A DNA stretch of 64,000 bases from Enterococcus mundtii (GCF_002813755.1 NZ_CP018061.1:1416001-1480000), one strand, 5' to 3'. Counted from the stretch's first letter, positions 26,920 to 36,275 are shown. Translations and numbers: made by a program. Notes: generated by a model not told the origin, from the letters alone.

Positions 26920-27687
26920 ATGAGCGCTTGGCTGATCTTACCCTTTGCAGTTTTACTGTTTTCATTAACGAGTTGTGAAGAGCCACAGCAGATGACCGTT
27001 CCTGATCAAACGAAAAGGACCACTTCTACTATCGAGCAAACAACCACTGAACAAACCGATCATTTAATTGAAGAAACGGAGGAATCGCTTATGAGTTACG
27101 CATCTGGCAGTTTATTAGCCGCAGTTGAAGACAACGATCGAAAGAAAGTTGAGGATATTCTAAAAACAGAGTATTCAATCGATGAACAAAATGACAAAGG
27201 TGAGACACCTTTACTGATTGCCACCCATCATGATTTTGTTGAAATCGCCAAACTTCTGATCGATCATGGTGCGTCGATCGACATCCAGGATACGATCCAA
27301 GACAGCCCTTACCTTTACGCTGCCGCACAAGGAAAAACAGAGATTCTATCTTATATGTTGGAACATCGTGAACCAAATCAAGCAATTGTCAATCGTTTTG
27401 GCGGTAATGCCTTGATTCCAGCAGCTGAAAAAGGCCATTTAGATAATGTGAAACTTCTATTAACCGACGCACGTGTGGACATCGACCATCAAAATAATTA
27501 TGGTTATACCGCGTTGATTGAAGCAGTTGCTTTACGAGATGGGTCTGAAATCTATCAACAAATCGTTAAAGAACTGTTGAATCATGGCGCAAACAAAACA
27601 TTACGTGACAATCAAGGAAAAACTGCGGAAGATTATGCTAGAGAACTGGGATATACTAAGATATTGGCACAACTGACTCAATCATAA
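26920..27687 (+). CDS. Ankyrin-repeat lipoprotein
   Basis: A 255-residue exported protein. A short signal with lipobox LTSC (Cys about 19) is followed by a Thr/Glu-rich linker and then about five ankyrin repeats from residue 60 on (GETPLLIATHHDFVEIAKLLIDHGA, then DSPYLYAAAQG, GGNALIPAAEKGHLDNVKLLL, GYTALIEAVA, NQGKTAEDYARELGY). AAAGGGGGG precedes the ATG. Ankyrin repeats bind proteins; the partner is unknown. It is convergent with the phosphoesterase gene and shares its terminator. Confidence 0.85.
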   Translation: MSAWLILPFAVLLFSLTSCEEPQQMTVPDQTKRTTSTIEQTTTEQTDHLIEETEESLMSYASGSLLAAVEDNDRKKVEDILKTEYSIDEQNDKGETPLLIATHHDFVEIAKLLIDHGASIDIQDTIQDSPYLYAAAQGKTEILSYMLEHREPNQAIVNRFGGNALIPAAEKGHLDNVKLLLTDARVDIDHQNNYGYTALIEAVALRDGSEIYQQIVKELLNHGANKTLRDNQGKTAEDYARELGYTKILAQLTQS

Positions 27688-27704
27688 AATAAATATAAGC
27701 GCTG

Positions 27705-27750
27705 AAAAATCTCCCTAAAATGCGATGTACACGCATTCGAGGGAGATTTT
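27705..27750. terminator. Bidirectional terminator between the ankyrin lipoprotein and phosphoesterase genes
   Basis: An AAAAATCTCCCT / AGGGAGATTTT stem with an inner ATGCG/CGCAT pairing; A and T tracts flank it on both strands. Confidence 0.85.
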
Positions 27751-27763
27751 CATGCTAATATTT

Positions 27764-29317
27764 TTATTTGCCGATCACGTTGAAATTATGATTCACCTTT
27801 GCAACAATCACTTTTTTTCGTTTGAGATAGTCGGCAATCAATTCGGTCATATCGATTGGACATTCTTTTACGATCTTCTCCGCTGAAAACATCTTATAAT
27901 TACCACCACCTACTGCTCGATATTGATTGATCACCACTTCTAGTGGTTTATCTAAGGGAATTGGCTCTCCTGCTTTTTCAAAGCGTGTCACACGATGACC
28001 GATTGGTTGATTTAAATCAATCGTGTAATTTATACCTTCATACATATCATAGTTATAATATTGAGGCTTGGGCTGGATATACTTTGGGTCAAACGTAATT
28101 CCTTCATCGGTTGCCATTAAGTAACCAGCTGTTTGTTCGAGCGCTGCTTTCAGTTCTTGTCCAGTCACACGTACAACAGCCAGAGTATTCGGGTAAATAT
28201 AATTCGTAAGAATATGACGCATGCTGACAGATTGTGGGAATCCCGTCACTTCATTATTGAATAAGGCTGTTCCTGAAATCTCTGCTCCAGTTGCATCCAT
28301 CTGTATTCGATTGATCAGTTCAATATATGGATGCTCATTGACTCTTGCTGCTATAGGATCAACAATCCGTAGATTGCCCAGCACTTCTCCCACTGGTTGG
28401 TCTAGCCACATATCTAATGCTTTAGAAACCGGTTCAATTTGTTTAAGGATTGTAGGATCTGGAGAACCCTCTTTCGTTGGATAAAGTTTACACGAGTGAT
28501 CCAAGACGACAAACTTGTTGTCTTGTTTTTTGACAGTTAGTTGGATTGCTCCTACAAAAGCCCCACGATAGCCTGGCTGGATCACAGGTACCCCATTGAC
28601 GATTTCAGCAAGCTCACGATGTTGATGCCCTGTGACTAACGCATCGATCCCAGGCACTTCTTGTAACAACCGACTGGCTTCATTTTCACCGGTCAATGCT
28701 TCAGTCGGCTCGTTTGTTGTTAAATCTTTTTCAAAACCGCCATGGTATGCGACGACGACTAAGTCTGCTAACTCACGTAATAAAGGCACGTATTTTTTGG
28801 CGGTTTCAACAGCCGACATAAAATGAAGATCCTTGATTGTTTCAGGGTTTTCCCAGTTGGGGATATACTGGGTCACGAGTCCCAAAACAGCCACTTTGAT
28901 CCCTTGTTTCTCAATGATCTGATACGGAGGTAAAACTGATTCCTGTTGATTCTTCCTCAACATATTGGCCACGACTATTGGGAAATCATAGGATTGGATT
29001 GCTTCATTCAAATAGGACCAGCCATAATTGAATTCATGATTGCCTAACACACCAACATCATAGTTCATGCCGTTTAGAAGCTTCGTTAACGTCGAGACAG
29101 AATACTCCGATTGTTTTGCAACAAAATAACTAAGTGGCGAACCTTGGATAAAGTCACCGTTCTCAATCATGAATACCGGACCGCTTACTGCCTGTCTTAA
29201 TTCCTTCAGTTTTCCGGCTACTTTCGCCACGCCAAATGGTTGTTCTAAGTCACTGGCATAATTCGTCGACAGAATGTAACCGTGCATGTCACTTGTTGCA
29301 AGGATTGTCACTTCCAT
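27764..29317 (-). CDS. 5'-Nucleotidase / 2',3'-cyclic phosphodiesterase-like metallophosphoesterase
   Basis: A 517-residue UshA-type enzyme. The N-terminal metallophosphatase domain shows ATSDMHG, ENGDFIQG, LGNHEFNYG, VVAYHGG and VTGHQHRE, supplying the two-metal ligands; the C-terminal 5'-nucleotidase domain has the substrate segment NQYRAVGGGNYKMF. There is no signal peptide or wall anchor, so it is probably cytoplasmic, unlike UshA. It is the last gene of the ABC importer operon, 22 bases after the binding protein, which suggests that it processes the imported phospho-compound. Confidence 0.85.
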   Translation of the reverse strand: MEVTILATSDMHGYILSTNYASDLEQPFGVAKVAGKLKELRQAVSGPVFMIENGDFIQGSPLSYFVAKQSEYSVSTLTKLLNGMNYDVGVLGNHEFNYGWSYLNEAIQSYDFPIVVANMLRKNQQESVLPPYQIIEKQGIKVAVLGLVTQYIPNWENPETIKDLHFMSAVETAKKYVPLLRELADLVVVAYHGGFEKDLTTNEPTEALTGENEASRLLQEVPGIDALVTGHQHRELAEIVNGVPVIQPGYRGAFVGAIQLTVKKQDNKFVVLDHSCKLYPTKEGSPDPTILKQIEPVSKALDMWLDQPVGEVLGNLRIVDPIAARVNEHPYIELINRIQMDATGAEISGTALFNNEVTGFPQSVSMRHILTNYIYPNTLAVVRVTGQELKAALEQTAGYLMATDEGITFDPKYIQPKPQYYNYDMYEGINYTIDLNQPIGHRVTRFEKAGEPIPLDKPLEVVINQYRAVGGGNYKMFSAEKIVKECPIDMTELIADYLKRKKVIVAKVNHNFNVIGK

Positions 29318-29339
29318 TATCTCATCCTCTCAGTCGTTT

Positions 29340-30623
29340 TTATTGATTCCAAGCGTCTTCTAACTGGGGTACTGAATCTGAGATCAATTGATCTGTATCT
29401 TGATTCGTATTAGCTAATATATTTTCCATGATCGTACGCATTTCATTGAACGCATTGTCACTATTCTCCACAACTGGAATCGAGAACAATTCTTTAGTTG
29501 CACCCTCTAACTGTCGTGGTACTTTTGTTTCAGATGAATTTTTGTAGTCATCACTTTCTAATACTGATTCGATCGTTGGCATATAGCCAGTCATGGTTGC
29601 CCAATACAACTGGTTTTCTGGCTCTGATAAGAATTTCATATATAAAAATGCTGCTGTCCGTTCTTCTGGTGTGGCACTACTGAACATATAAAGATCCGTT
29701 CCTTGTTGTAAATTGATTTTTTCAGGACGTGGAGCAACATCATACGTAAATACACCTTCCGTATCTTTCTTTACATAGCCTTCCCCTGCAATCGAACCAA
29801 TAAACATCGCTACCTTTTGATTGGCAAACGGACCAGATAAATAGTTGTCCGATCCTGCGATCCGGAAGTACCCATCTTTGACACCCTCCGCGTAGTAGTT
29901 GATCAATTCTTTGGATTCGTCACTAGTCAAATCTGTCTCTTTGTCAAATTCGACTCCTTTGTTTTCCATACCGATCGTATAATAGTTGTTCAAAGAATCG
30001 AATCCGGCTCCTACCACTTCGCCATTCGTTGCTTCATAAATCGTTTTTGATGCTTCTTTTAGTTCATCTAATGTCGTGGGCACAGGGACATCATATTTTT
30101 CTAACATATCTTTATTATAAAAGAGCATTTCAGTCGATTTATTAAAAGGAATACCATACTGGACATCATCGATCTTGGCGCCATCCATCAAAGAGGTGCG
30201 AATCTCTTCTTGGTCTTGCCATCCAATCGTGTCATTATTGATCAAAGGTTGTAGATCGACGAGCATCTCATCTTGAGCCGCGTTATATAACCAACCAGGA
30301 TATGCCTGAGTGATTGTTGGAAGATCTCCTGCTGATGGAAGAGTAGCATTGATCTTTGCTTGTAGATCAGAATATTGGGCTTGATTTTGCAATTCGACTT
30401 TGATAGTTGGGTTTGCTTTGACAAAATCATCGGTCATTTTTTGTAACGCTGTTTCTTGCGCACCATTCATTGCGTGCCAAAAAGTGATCGTCGTCTCTTC
30501 TGTTAGATCAGTGACGATTTCTTCACTAGATGAAGAGGCATTCGAGCCAGTGTTCCCACAAGCGCCTAAAGTCATTACAGCTGCTGATGCTACCAAAAAC
30601 TTACTAATAGTTGTCCATTTCAT
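29340..30623 (-). CDS. ABC transporter substrate-binding lipoprotein (family 1)
   Basis: A 427-residue solute-binding lipoprotein with lipobox LGAC (Cys about 22). Segments ITFWHAMNGAQETALQKM, MLFYNKDMLEKYDVPVP and the late SEPENQLYWATMTGYMP are typical of the UgpB-like branch that binds glycerol-3-phosphate, glycerophosphodiesters or oligosaccharides. Being in an operon with a phosphoesterase and an RNase J-like protein favours a phosphorylated ligand, but this is inference. It is encoded after both permeases instead of before them. Confidence 0.85.
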   Translation of the reverse strand: MKWTTISKFLVASAAVMTLGACGNTGSNASSSSEEIVTDLTEETTITFWHAMNGAQETALQKMTDDFVKANPTIKVELQNQAQYSDLQAKINATLPSAGDLPTITQAYPGWLYNAAQDEMLVDLQPLINNDTIGWQDQEEIRTSLMDGAKIDDVQYGIPFNKSTEMLFYNKDMLEKYDVPVPTTLDELKEASKTIYEATNGEVVGAGFDSLNNYYTIGMENKGVEFDKETDLTSDESKELINYYAEGVKDGYFRIAGSDNYLSGPFANQKVAMFIGSIAGEGYVKKDTEGVFTYDVAPRPEKINLQQGTDLYMFSSATPEERTAAFLYMKFLSEPENQLYWATMTGYMPTIESVLESDDYKNSSETKVPRQLEGATKELFSIPVVENSDNAFNEMRTIMENILANTNQDTDQLISDSVPQLEDAWNQ

Positions 30624-30640
30624 TTTTCATTTTCCTCCGA

Positions 30641-31921
30641 TTATAGTTGAATGGTTTCGCCTCTTTTTACTAATACTCTGCTTCCATATGGATTGTGCAT
30701 ACTCTCAGGTTTTAAAGTATGGATGGGAACCAACATAGCTGGTTTTATCCGATCGATGATTTCAGCTAGATCCGCTGGTTTTGCATGACCTGATAATGAT
30801 AACTGCTTAAACTCCACTTGTTGCTTTTCAAATGCTCCTCTAAAAATCGCGTACTGGGGATCAAACTCGCCTAATGGTTGGGCATCACTGTGTATATACA
30901 GACCTCCTTTTTGTAATGAATCAACCTCACCAACAAATTGCCAGAAATAATCCGTCGAATCTGCTAATAAAGTTTCGTAAGAATACTCAAGTCGGGGGTC
31001 TAATGTACCGATCCGCTCTTTCTTCTCAGCGTAGTAATAAGGGACTTCTCGTTTTGCGACTTTTTGTAAGAGTAAAGCCATTTCTGCTTCGACAACTACT
31101 CGTCGTGGGGAAGCATCAATCAAAGCTTCCCAGCGTTTGATATTGGCTGGATAAAAATTGAAAGTCAATTGACGATTCTCGTTTTCTTGGATCATCTTCA
31201 CCAGTTGCTCCGTCAACGCTCGTTCACTGTCTGGTGATGCCTCATTTTTCTTCTCTTTTTCCGGGAAACTAATGCTGACTCCTTCAAGCATCAATACATC
31301 GACCTTCTGTGCCACTTCACAGAAGGTCTCTGTCAAATGTCGATCAAATCCATGAAGTCGAAGGTCACCAGAATAAGCAATCAAAGCAGTTGGTGTCTCG
31401 ATAAGAAAGGCTGCCGCACCATACGCATCATGATCTACAGGAAACAAACGAATCATCAATTCGCCGATGTGAAGATCCTGACAAGGCGCAATCGTTTTGA
31501 TCGTTCGTGTATTTCCTTCTATATAAGGTGAAGACAGCAAGAATGTTCCGTTACGATTTAAGCTTTCCAATAAAACTTTGGTTGGTTCTAATGTATACAA
31601 TGGGATTTCTGGATCAAGATAATTGATCATTTTTGTGTGATCCAAGTGAACATGCGATAAAAATACGGCGGTATTTACAAACTTAGAATCCCTCTTGCGT
31701 GTGGTCAATCGCGGATCATAAATATCAATTGCTGGAATAAATCCCACATCTAGTAAAGTCGATAGCTCTTCATTTGGTAAGTTGATTTCAGGGTGATATT
31801 CTGTTCCAAAGTCAAAAAAGATTCTATCGTCGCCGTAAGCAACTTCAATGACTGTCCCACCAATCGTCAAGAGCCCACTGTGAAAGGTAATGCTGGTTTT
31901 TTGATTAGCCTTTGATCCCAT
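30641..31921 (-). CDS. RNase J-like metallo-beta-lactamase-fold protein
   Basis: A 426-residue MBL-fold protein. The metal motif is LSHVHLDHTK, later ligands are in PVDHDAYG and AYSGDLRLHG, and the C-terminal part has LSGHAKPADL and VPIHTLKPE, the order seen in beta-CASP nucleases such as RNase J. It is shorter than RNase J (about 555 residues) and lacks that C-terminal domain. Its start overlaps the permease stop by 17 bases, so it is translationally coupled to the importer. The substrate is unknown; nuclease or phosphodiesterase activity is possible. Confidence 0.7.
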   Translation of the reverse strand: MGSKANQKTSITFHSGLLTIGGTVIEVAYGDDRIFFDFGTEYHPEINLPNEELSTLLDVGFIPAIDIYDPRLTTRKRDSKFVNTAVFLSHVHLDHTKMINYLDPEIPLYTLEPTKVLLESLNRNGTFLLSSPYIEGNTRTIKTIAPCQDLHIGELMIRLFPVDHDAYGAAAFLIETPTALIAYSGDLRLHGFDRHLTETFCEVAQKVDVLMLEGVSISFPEKEKKNEASPDSERALTEQLVKMIQENENRQLTFNFYPANIKRWEALIDASPRRVVVEAEMALLLQKVAKREVPYYYAEKKERIGTLDPRLEYSYETLLADSTDYFWQFVGEVDSLQKGGLYIHSDAQPLGEFDPQYAIFRGAFEKQQVEFKQLSLSGHAKPADLAEIIDRIKPAMLVPIHTLKPESMHNPYGSRVLVKRGETIQL

Positions 31922-32723
31922 TTTTTGCCACTCCTCGGATGATTTCTTTTCTAAAAATAAAGTAAATAAGCACGATTGGTAATACGGTTAAAGTAGCTGC
32001 TGCTAATTGTAAGTGAACGTCACTGCCACTTTCGCTCGTAAATGCAGATAAGCCATTGTTCAATAATCGAAATTTTTTGTCATTTGTGACCAATAACGGC
32101 CATAAAAAGGAGTTCCAACTCGAAATGAAAGTCAAAATCCCTACTGTGACCAGTGCTGGCTTGGACATCGGAATAAGGATCTTTTTGATATATTCCATAT
32201 CAGAAGCTCCATCGATCTTAGCTGCTTGATAAAAGGAACGCGAAATACTTTTCAAGTAATTAGTCAAATAATAAATATAAAAAATACTCGTCAAAAACGG
32301 CAAGATCAAAGCTGTATAAGAGTTCAATAAGCCTAAACGTGCGATTGTATTATAATTCGTAAATATGATCGACTCGTATGGAATCATCAACAAAGAAATC
32401 AATCCTACCATCACTACTTTCTTGTAGCGAAATTCCAAAGTTGCTAAGGCAAATGCTGCAAACAGTGAAGTGAGAACGGTTGCCACTGTGGTCACTAACG
32501 ATACAAATAAAGTGTTGATGAAGTATTGGATAAATGGCGCTTTTTCGAATACTGTGAAATAATTCACCCATTGAAAGGAATCAGGTATAACAGTTGGTGG
32601 AATACTTGTCGCTTCCCGATATGTCATCAATCCACCAAGTATCATATAGATAAATGGAAACACCGTAATGATTCCTAGGAGTGTCAAAAATAAGAGTGAG
32701 AGCAATGTAACGATTTTTTTCAT
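31905..32723 (-). CDS. ABC transporter permease (MalG/UgpE type)
   Basis: A 272-residue inner-membrane permease with six hydrophobic segments and the EAA loop YQAAKIDGASDMEYIKKILIPMSKPA, the site of contact with the ATPase. TYREATSIPPTVIPDSFQW is typical of the MalG/UgpE branch. It overlaps the preceding permease by four bases and the MBL gene by 17. Confidence 0.88.
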   Translation of the reverse strand: MKKIVTLLSLLFLTLLGIITVFPFIYMILGGLMTYREATSIPPTVIPDSFQWVNYFTVFEKAPFIQYFINTLFVSLVTTVATVLTSLFAAFALATLEFRYKKVVMVGLISLLMIPYESIIFTNYNTIARLGLLNSYTALILPFLTSIFYIYYLTNYLKSISRSFYQAAKIDGASDMEYIKKILIPMSKPALVTVGILTFISSWNSFLWPLLVTNDKKFRLLNNGLSAFTSESGSDVHLQLAAATLTVLPIVLIYFIFRKEIIRGVAKNGIKG

Positions 32724-33607
32724 CCTTTTCTCCCCACTTTCTTCAAAATCAACTGTTGGAAAAAAGTAATACTTAGAATAAGCAAGAATAAAACAAGTGT
32801 TGCTGCCATAGCTAGACCTGGTCTACCTGCAACATGGAACTTATCATAAATGTAAAATACTGCGGTCATCGCACTTTTAGCAATCCCAGCTTGACCACCA
32901 AATAGTGCGTAAACTTGCGTATAGATTTTAAATGCACCAATCAAATTGACTGTTAAGAGGAACGTGAGTGTAGGAAGCAATTGTGGCAAAGTAATCTTCA
33001 CAAAAATCTCCCATTCATTTGCGCCAAACATCTTCGCGATTTTGTAATGCTCTTTCTCGATGTTACGGAATCCCGCTAATAATATGATAATATTGAAAGC
33101 TAAACTCGTCCAAATGCCAAAGAGGATCAAAGTCGGCATACTCATTGATACACTATCTAACCAATTCACTCGTGGGAGCCCAAAAAATTCAAGTAAGTAA
33201 TTGATGAGCCCGTATGATCCGTTGAAAAAATAGCGAAAAACAATACCGATCGCAATCGTACTCGTGACATAAGGCATAAAAAAAATTGCTTCAAAAAATG
33301 ACTTGTACTTTACTTTTTCAAAAATCACCCACGCAATCGCCAGTGAAAGAATCAAAGCAATTGGTACGACGGTAAAACTGTAGAACGCAGTATTTTTCAA
33401 CGCGCGGAAAAATACTGGATCACTAAGCAAACGTTGATAATTCTCAACTCCTGCAAATCGAGGATTGATCAATGTCCCTTTTTGAAAGCTCATAAAAAAA
33501 GCCCGAAAAAGCGGATAAATATTGAATACAAAAATTGCAAGTAATGCTGGAAGTAAAAAATACCAAGCTTTTAATTGATTTTCAGAATTATAATTTTTCT
33601 TTCCCAT
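32720..33607 (-). CDS. ABC transporter permease (MalF/UgpA type)
   Basis: A 295-residue permease with about six membrane segments, starting AWYFLLPALLAIFVFNIYPL, and the EAA loop EHYKIAKMFGANEWEIFVKITLPQLLP. The ATG at 33607 overlaps the ATPase stop by one base (TGATG); a TTG one codon upstream is less likely. It pairs with the next permease to form the channel. Confidence 0.88.
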   Translation of the reverse strand: MGKKNYNSENQLKAWYFLLPALLAIFVFNIYPLFRAFFMSFQKGTLINPRFAGVENYQRLLSDPVFFRALKNTAFYSFTVVPIALILSLAIAWVIFEKVKYKSFFEAIFFMPYVTSTIAIGIVFRYFFNGSYGLINYLLEFFGLPRVNWLDSVSMSMPTLILFGIWTSLAFNIIILLAGFRNIEKEHYKIAKMFGANEWEIFVKITLPQLLPTLTFLLTVNLIGAFKIYTQVYALFGGQAGIAKSAMTAVFYIYDKFHVAGRPGLAMAATLVLFLLILSITFFQQLILKKVGRKG

Positions 33608-34677
33608 CAATAGATCCTCTCTCCATCAAAGCTAAATAGGAACACTTTGTGATAAGCTAAGTCAAACGTAACCGTAGTTCCTTCAGTGATCTCATTTTCC
33701 ACCCCTACGATTGACTTTACTCGCTCTCCTGCGAGTTCAAAGTGTAAAATTCGTTCACGACCAATCAACTCAACACTTTCAATCTTCCCTTTTAAAGGAC
33801 CACTATCGCTTGGTAAAATATCTTCAGGACGCATGCCTAAGTAATATTTCCCATTTGTGATCGATTTTTTGAAACGCTTTTCAATAAAATGAGTGAGTGG
33901 TAAATCAAATGACGCATGTTTGACCCGATCATCGACAATTTCAATTGGTAAAAAATTAATGATTGGATTACCGATGAACTTTGCAACGAATAAATTTTCT
34001 GGCTCTAAATAGAGATTTTGAGGATCATCTTCTTGCTGTATCTTGCCATCTTCTAACAAGATGATTTTGTCACTGATCGATAAAGCTTCTTCTTGGTCAT
34101 GGGTGACAAAAATCGTTGTGATCCCCACATCTTTCACTAACCTGCGAATCTCTTCACGGATCTTCAAGCGTAATCGAGCATCCAGATTACTTAAAGGTTC
34201 ATCCAATAATAAGACTTCTGGTTCTTGTACTAACGCTCTCGTGATAGCTACTCGTTGTTGTTGCCCACCAGATAAAGTTCCAGGTTTCTTATTCTGTAAC
34301 TCTTTGATATTGGTTAATTCCATATATTTTTCAGCAATCGCTTTAGCATCACCTTTTTTCTTTTTATTATCCCCAACTAATAATGGAAACATGATGTTCT
34401 CTAAAACAGTCATATGTGGATACAATGCGTAATTTTGAAATACGAATCCGATATTTCGATCTTTGGGCTCCGTTTTTATGACCGATTCCCCCTTAAAACG
34501 AATATCACCATCTGTCGGTTGTAACAGTCCTGCGATGAGGTTCAACATTGTCGATTTACCACAACCACTAGGACCTAAAAGACAAACAAGTTCCTCTTTT
34601 TCTATCGTAAAATCCACTTGCTTCAATGCTTCAAAGCCATTATCAAAAGTTTTTTGTAATCCGATCACCTCAATCAT
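33607..34677 (-). CDS. ABC transporter ATP-binding protein (MsmX/UgpC type)
   Basis: A 356-residue ATPase with Walker A GPSGCGKST, Q-loop FQNYALYPHMT, signature LSGGQQQR, Walker B VLLLDEPLSNLD and the H-loop VTHDQEEA, followed by the C-terminal TOBE/MRP domain (GMRPEDILPS). It is the first gene of the six-gene operon and energises the two permeases. Confidence 0.92.
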   Translation of the reverse strand: MIEVIGLQKTFDNGFEALKQVDFTIEKEELVCLLGPSGCGKSTMLNLIAGLLQPTDGDIRFKGESVIKTEPKDRNIGFVFQNYALYPHMTVLENIMFPLLVGDNKKKKGDAKAIAEKYMELTNIKELQNKKPGTLSGGQQQRVAITRALVQEPEVLLLDEPLSNLDARLRLKIREEIRRLVKDVGITTIFVTHDQEEALSISDKIILLEDGKIQQEDDPQNLYLEPENLFVAKFIGNPIINFLPIEIVDDRVKHASFDLPLTHFIEKRFKKSITNGKYYLGMRPEDILPSDSGPLKGKIESVELIGRERILHFELAGERVKSIVGVENEITEGTTVTFDLAYHKVFLFSFDGERIY

Positions 34678-35121
34678 AAGTGACCCTCCACTCTTCCATA
34701 TATTTTTATGACAGCTGTTTTCTTTCTATATCTTCATCTTAACGTTCGAATATTTAGATTACATATATTATATGTAAATATCTTGAAAATATTCTCAACT
34801 CCTTGTTTTTATGGTTGTTTTTTGGTAAAAATTGAAATCAATGTTATAAAATGATACTTATGAAAACTCTTCATATAATATTTCAATAAAAGGATAACAA
34901 AGAAAAAATGCTTTATCTATAGCAACATTTAACATTAAGACAAGAAATAACAGTTGTCTAACAGTTAAACCTCAAAGAATGCTATGGATAAAACATTTTG
35001 TTATTTTTTTAATATCAAAAAAATATAGTTTACATATTATTTTTATGGGCAACACAGCGATTCAAATTAATCAATCGATTGAAACACACAAACAATGGAT
35101 GTTCGAAAATATGTACAAATA
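34678..35121. other. Intergenic region upstream of the ABC importer operon
   Basis: About 440 very AT-rich bases. The clearest element is the inverted repeat TTACATAT-ATT-ATATGTAA at 34759-34777, a possible operator. A 25-codon frame beginning MGNTAIQINQ (35045-35122, plus strand) has no ribosome binding site and is not called. No other gene is seen. Confidence 0.45.
34759..34777. promoter_or_regulatory. Inverted repeat upstream of the ABC importer operon, candidate operator
   Basis: TTACATAT and ATATGTAA flank a three-base centre, 82 bases ahead of the first start codon. A minus-strand TATAAT lies inside it, so a bound regulator would cover a -10 element. The cognate regulator is unknown. 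Confidence 0.45.
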
Positions 35122-35168
35122 AACCGACCACAAAGAGTAAGTACAGAAACTACTCTTTGTGGTCGGTT
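35122..35168 (-). terminator. Terminator of the first gls24 operon
   Basis: A perfect 18-bp stem (AACCGACCACAAAGAGTA and complement) with an 11-base loop, followed on the minus strand by TTTATTT. Confidence 0.8.
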
Positions 35169-35230
35169 AGAATGTTTAGTCGATCTATTACTTAATCTCA
35201 AATCATTCAATCTGAGTAAGCGCCCTTTGC

Positions 35231-35473
35231 TTAAAGTTTACGTGCAAAGAATGAAACGATCAATACTAAAATGATTGCTCCGATAAGTGATGGTACGATT
35301 GCCATTCCACCGATCACTGGACCCCAAGTACCTAAAAGTGCTTGACCAATAGCTGATCCAACTAGACCTGCGATTACATTCGCAATGATGCCCATTGAAG
35401 AACCTTTATTTGTGATTGCTCCTGCAATTGCTCCGATAATACCACCAACGATTAATGACCAAATAAATCCCAT
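35231..35473 (-). CDS. glsB: GlsB/YeaQ/YmgE family membrane protein, copy 1
   Basis: An 80-residue, glycine-rich membrane protein with three hydrophobic segments (start MGFIWSLIVGGIIGAIAGAI), of the transglycosylase-associated family. It differs from copy 2 at 49013-49255 at only a few residues. It follows the gls24 gene, the same partnership as in known enterococcal gls24-glsB loci, where it is linked to bile and envelope stress. Confidence 0.88.
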   Translation of the reverse strand: MGFIWSLIVGGIIGAIAGAITNKGSSMGIIANVIAGLVGSAIGQALLGTWGPVIGGMAIVPSLIGAIILVLIVSFFARKL

Positions 35474-35507
35474 AATTGTTTCCTCCTAAAATTCTAAAAA
35501 ATTAAGT

Positions 35508-36062
35508 TTATTGTACGCGTGGTTCATTGTTTTCTTTTACTTTTTGCGCACCTTTGCCAACAGCTGATTTTGCTTTGTCAGTTTGTTTTGAAGCAAATTG
35601 ACCAGTTGATTTTGCTGCATCAGTTACTTTATCTTGAACTGTTTCTTGATCTTTTTCGTATTCTGCTTGTGTTTTGATGTCAACAACATTTACATTGACT
35701 TCGATCACATCAAGATGAGTCATTTCATTCACTTCTGTACTGATCAATTCTTTGATTTGATCATAAATGTTTTCGATATCTTTGCCATATTCAACAACTA
35801 CATCTAAATCAACAGCAACTTGTTTTTTACCAACTTCTGCATTGATTCCAGCAGTCACGTTGTCTGTATTGACTAATTTTTCAGCAATGTTTGAGAAAAA
35901 TCCACCATCAAGAGTCAACAAACCGTCAACATCTTTCAATGCGTAACCAATGATTTTTTGAATGACTTTGTCTTCATAAGTCAATTCACCTTTTGCTGCA
36001 GTGTCAGCAACTGGATTTGTACCTGTAGTAGTGTTCACGTTTTTGAAATCTTTGTTTTCCAT
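35508..36062 (-). CDS. gls24: Gls24 / Asp23 family envelope stress protein, copy 1
   Basis: A 184-residue protein with the Asp23 domain (about 28-130: YEDKVIQKIIGYALKDVDGLLTLDGGFF and VAVDLDVVVEYGKDI), then a Lys/Ala-rich tail ending EPRVQ. Gls24 is a general stress protein important for bile resistance and virulence in enterococci. It is encoded with its AmaP-like anchor and a DUF2273 protein, so it probably sits at the membrane. Confidence 0.9.
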   Translation of the reverse strand: MENKDFKNVNTTTGTNPVADTAAKGELTYEDKVIQKIIGYALKDVDGLLTLDGGFFSNIAEKLVNTDNVTAGINAEVGKKQVAVDLDVVVEYGKDIENIYDQIKELISTEVNEMTHLDVIEVNVNVVDIKTQAEYEKDQETVQDKVTDAAKSTGQFASKQTDKAKSAVGKGAQKVKENNEPRVQ

Positions 36063-36074
36063 ATTAAATTCCTC

Positions 36075-36263
36075 CTATGATTTGAAATATTCATCTAATA
36101 ATCTTGTTTCTTTTAAATAAAAACCAATACCCACACCAATAGCGGTCATGATCAATATTAAAAGAGTTTTGAAAAATCCAACTGTTAACCATAAAACGGC
36201 TAATAGTAAGCCAAGACCCCCAAAGATAATAGGGAGCTTATATAGTGAAAAGAATTCTTTCAT
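36075..36263 (-). CDS. DUF2273 small membrane protein, copy 1
   Basis: A 62-residue protein with two hydrophobic segments (IIFGGLGLLLAVLWL and LLILIMTAIGVGIGFYL) and the ending KETRLLDEYFKS. DUF2273 proteins accompany Asp23 and AmaP. It lies 12 bases from both neighbours, within one operon. Confidence 0.88.
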   Translation of the reverse strand: MKEFFSLYKLPIIFGGLGLLLAVLWLTVGFFKTLLILIMTAIGVGIGFYLKETRLLDEYFKS

Positions 36264-36275
36264 TTGTGTGCCCTC

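Noticed and set aside
35045-35122. 25-codon frame MGNTAIQINQ... directly before the gls24 terminator.
   Set aside because: No ribosome binding site or promoter; too short to support.
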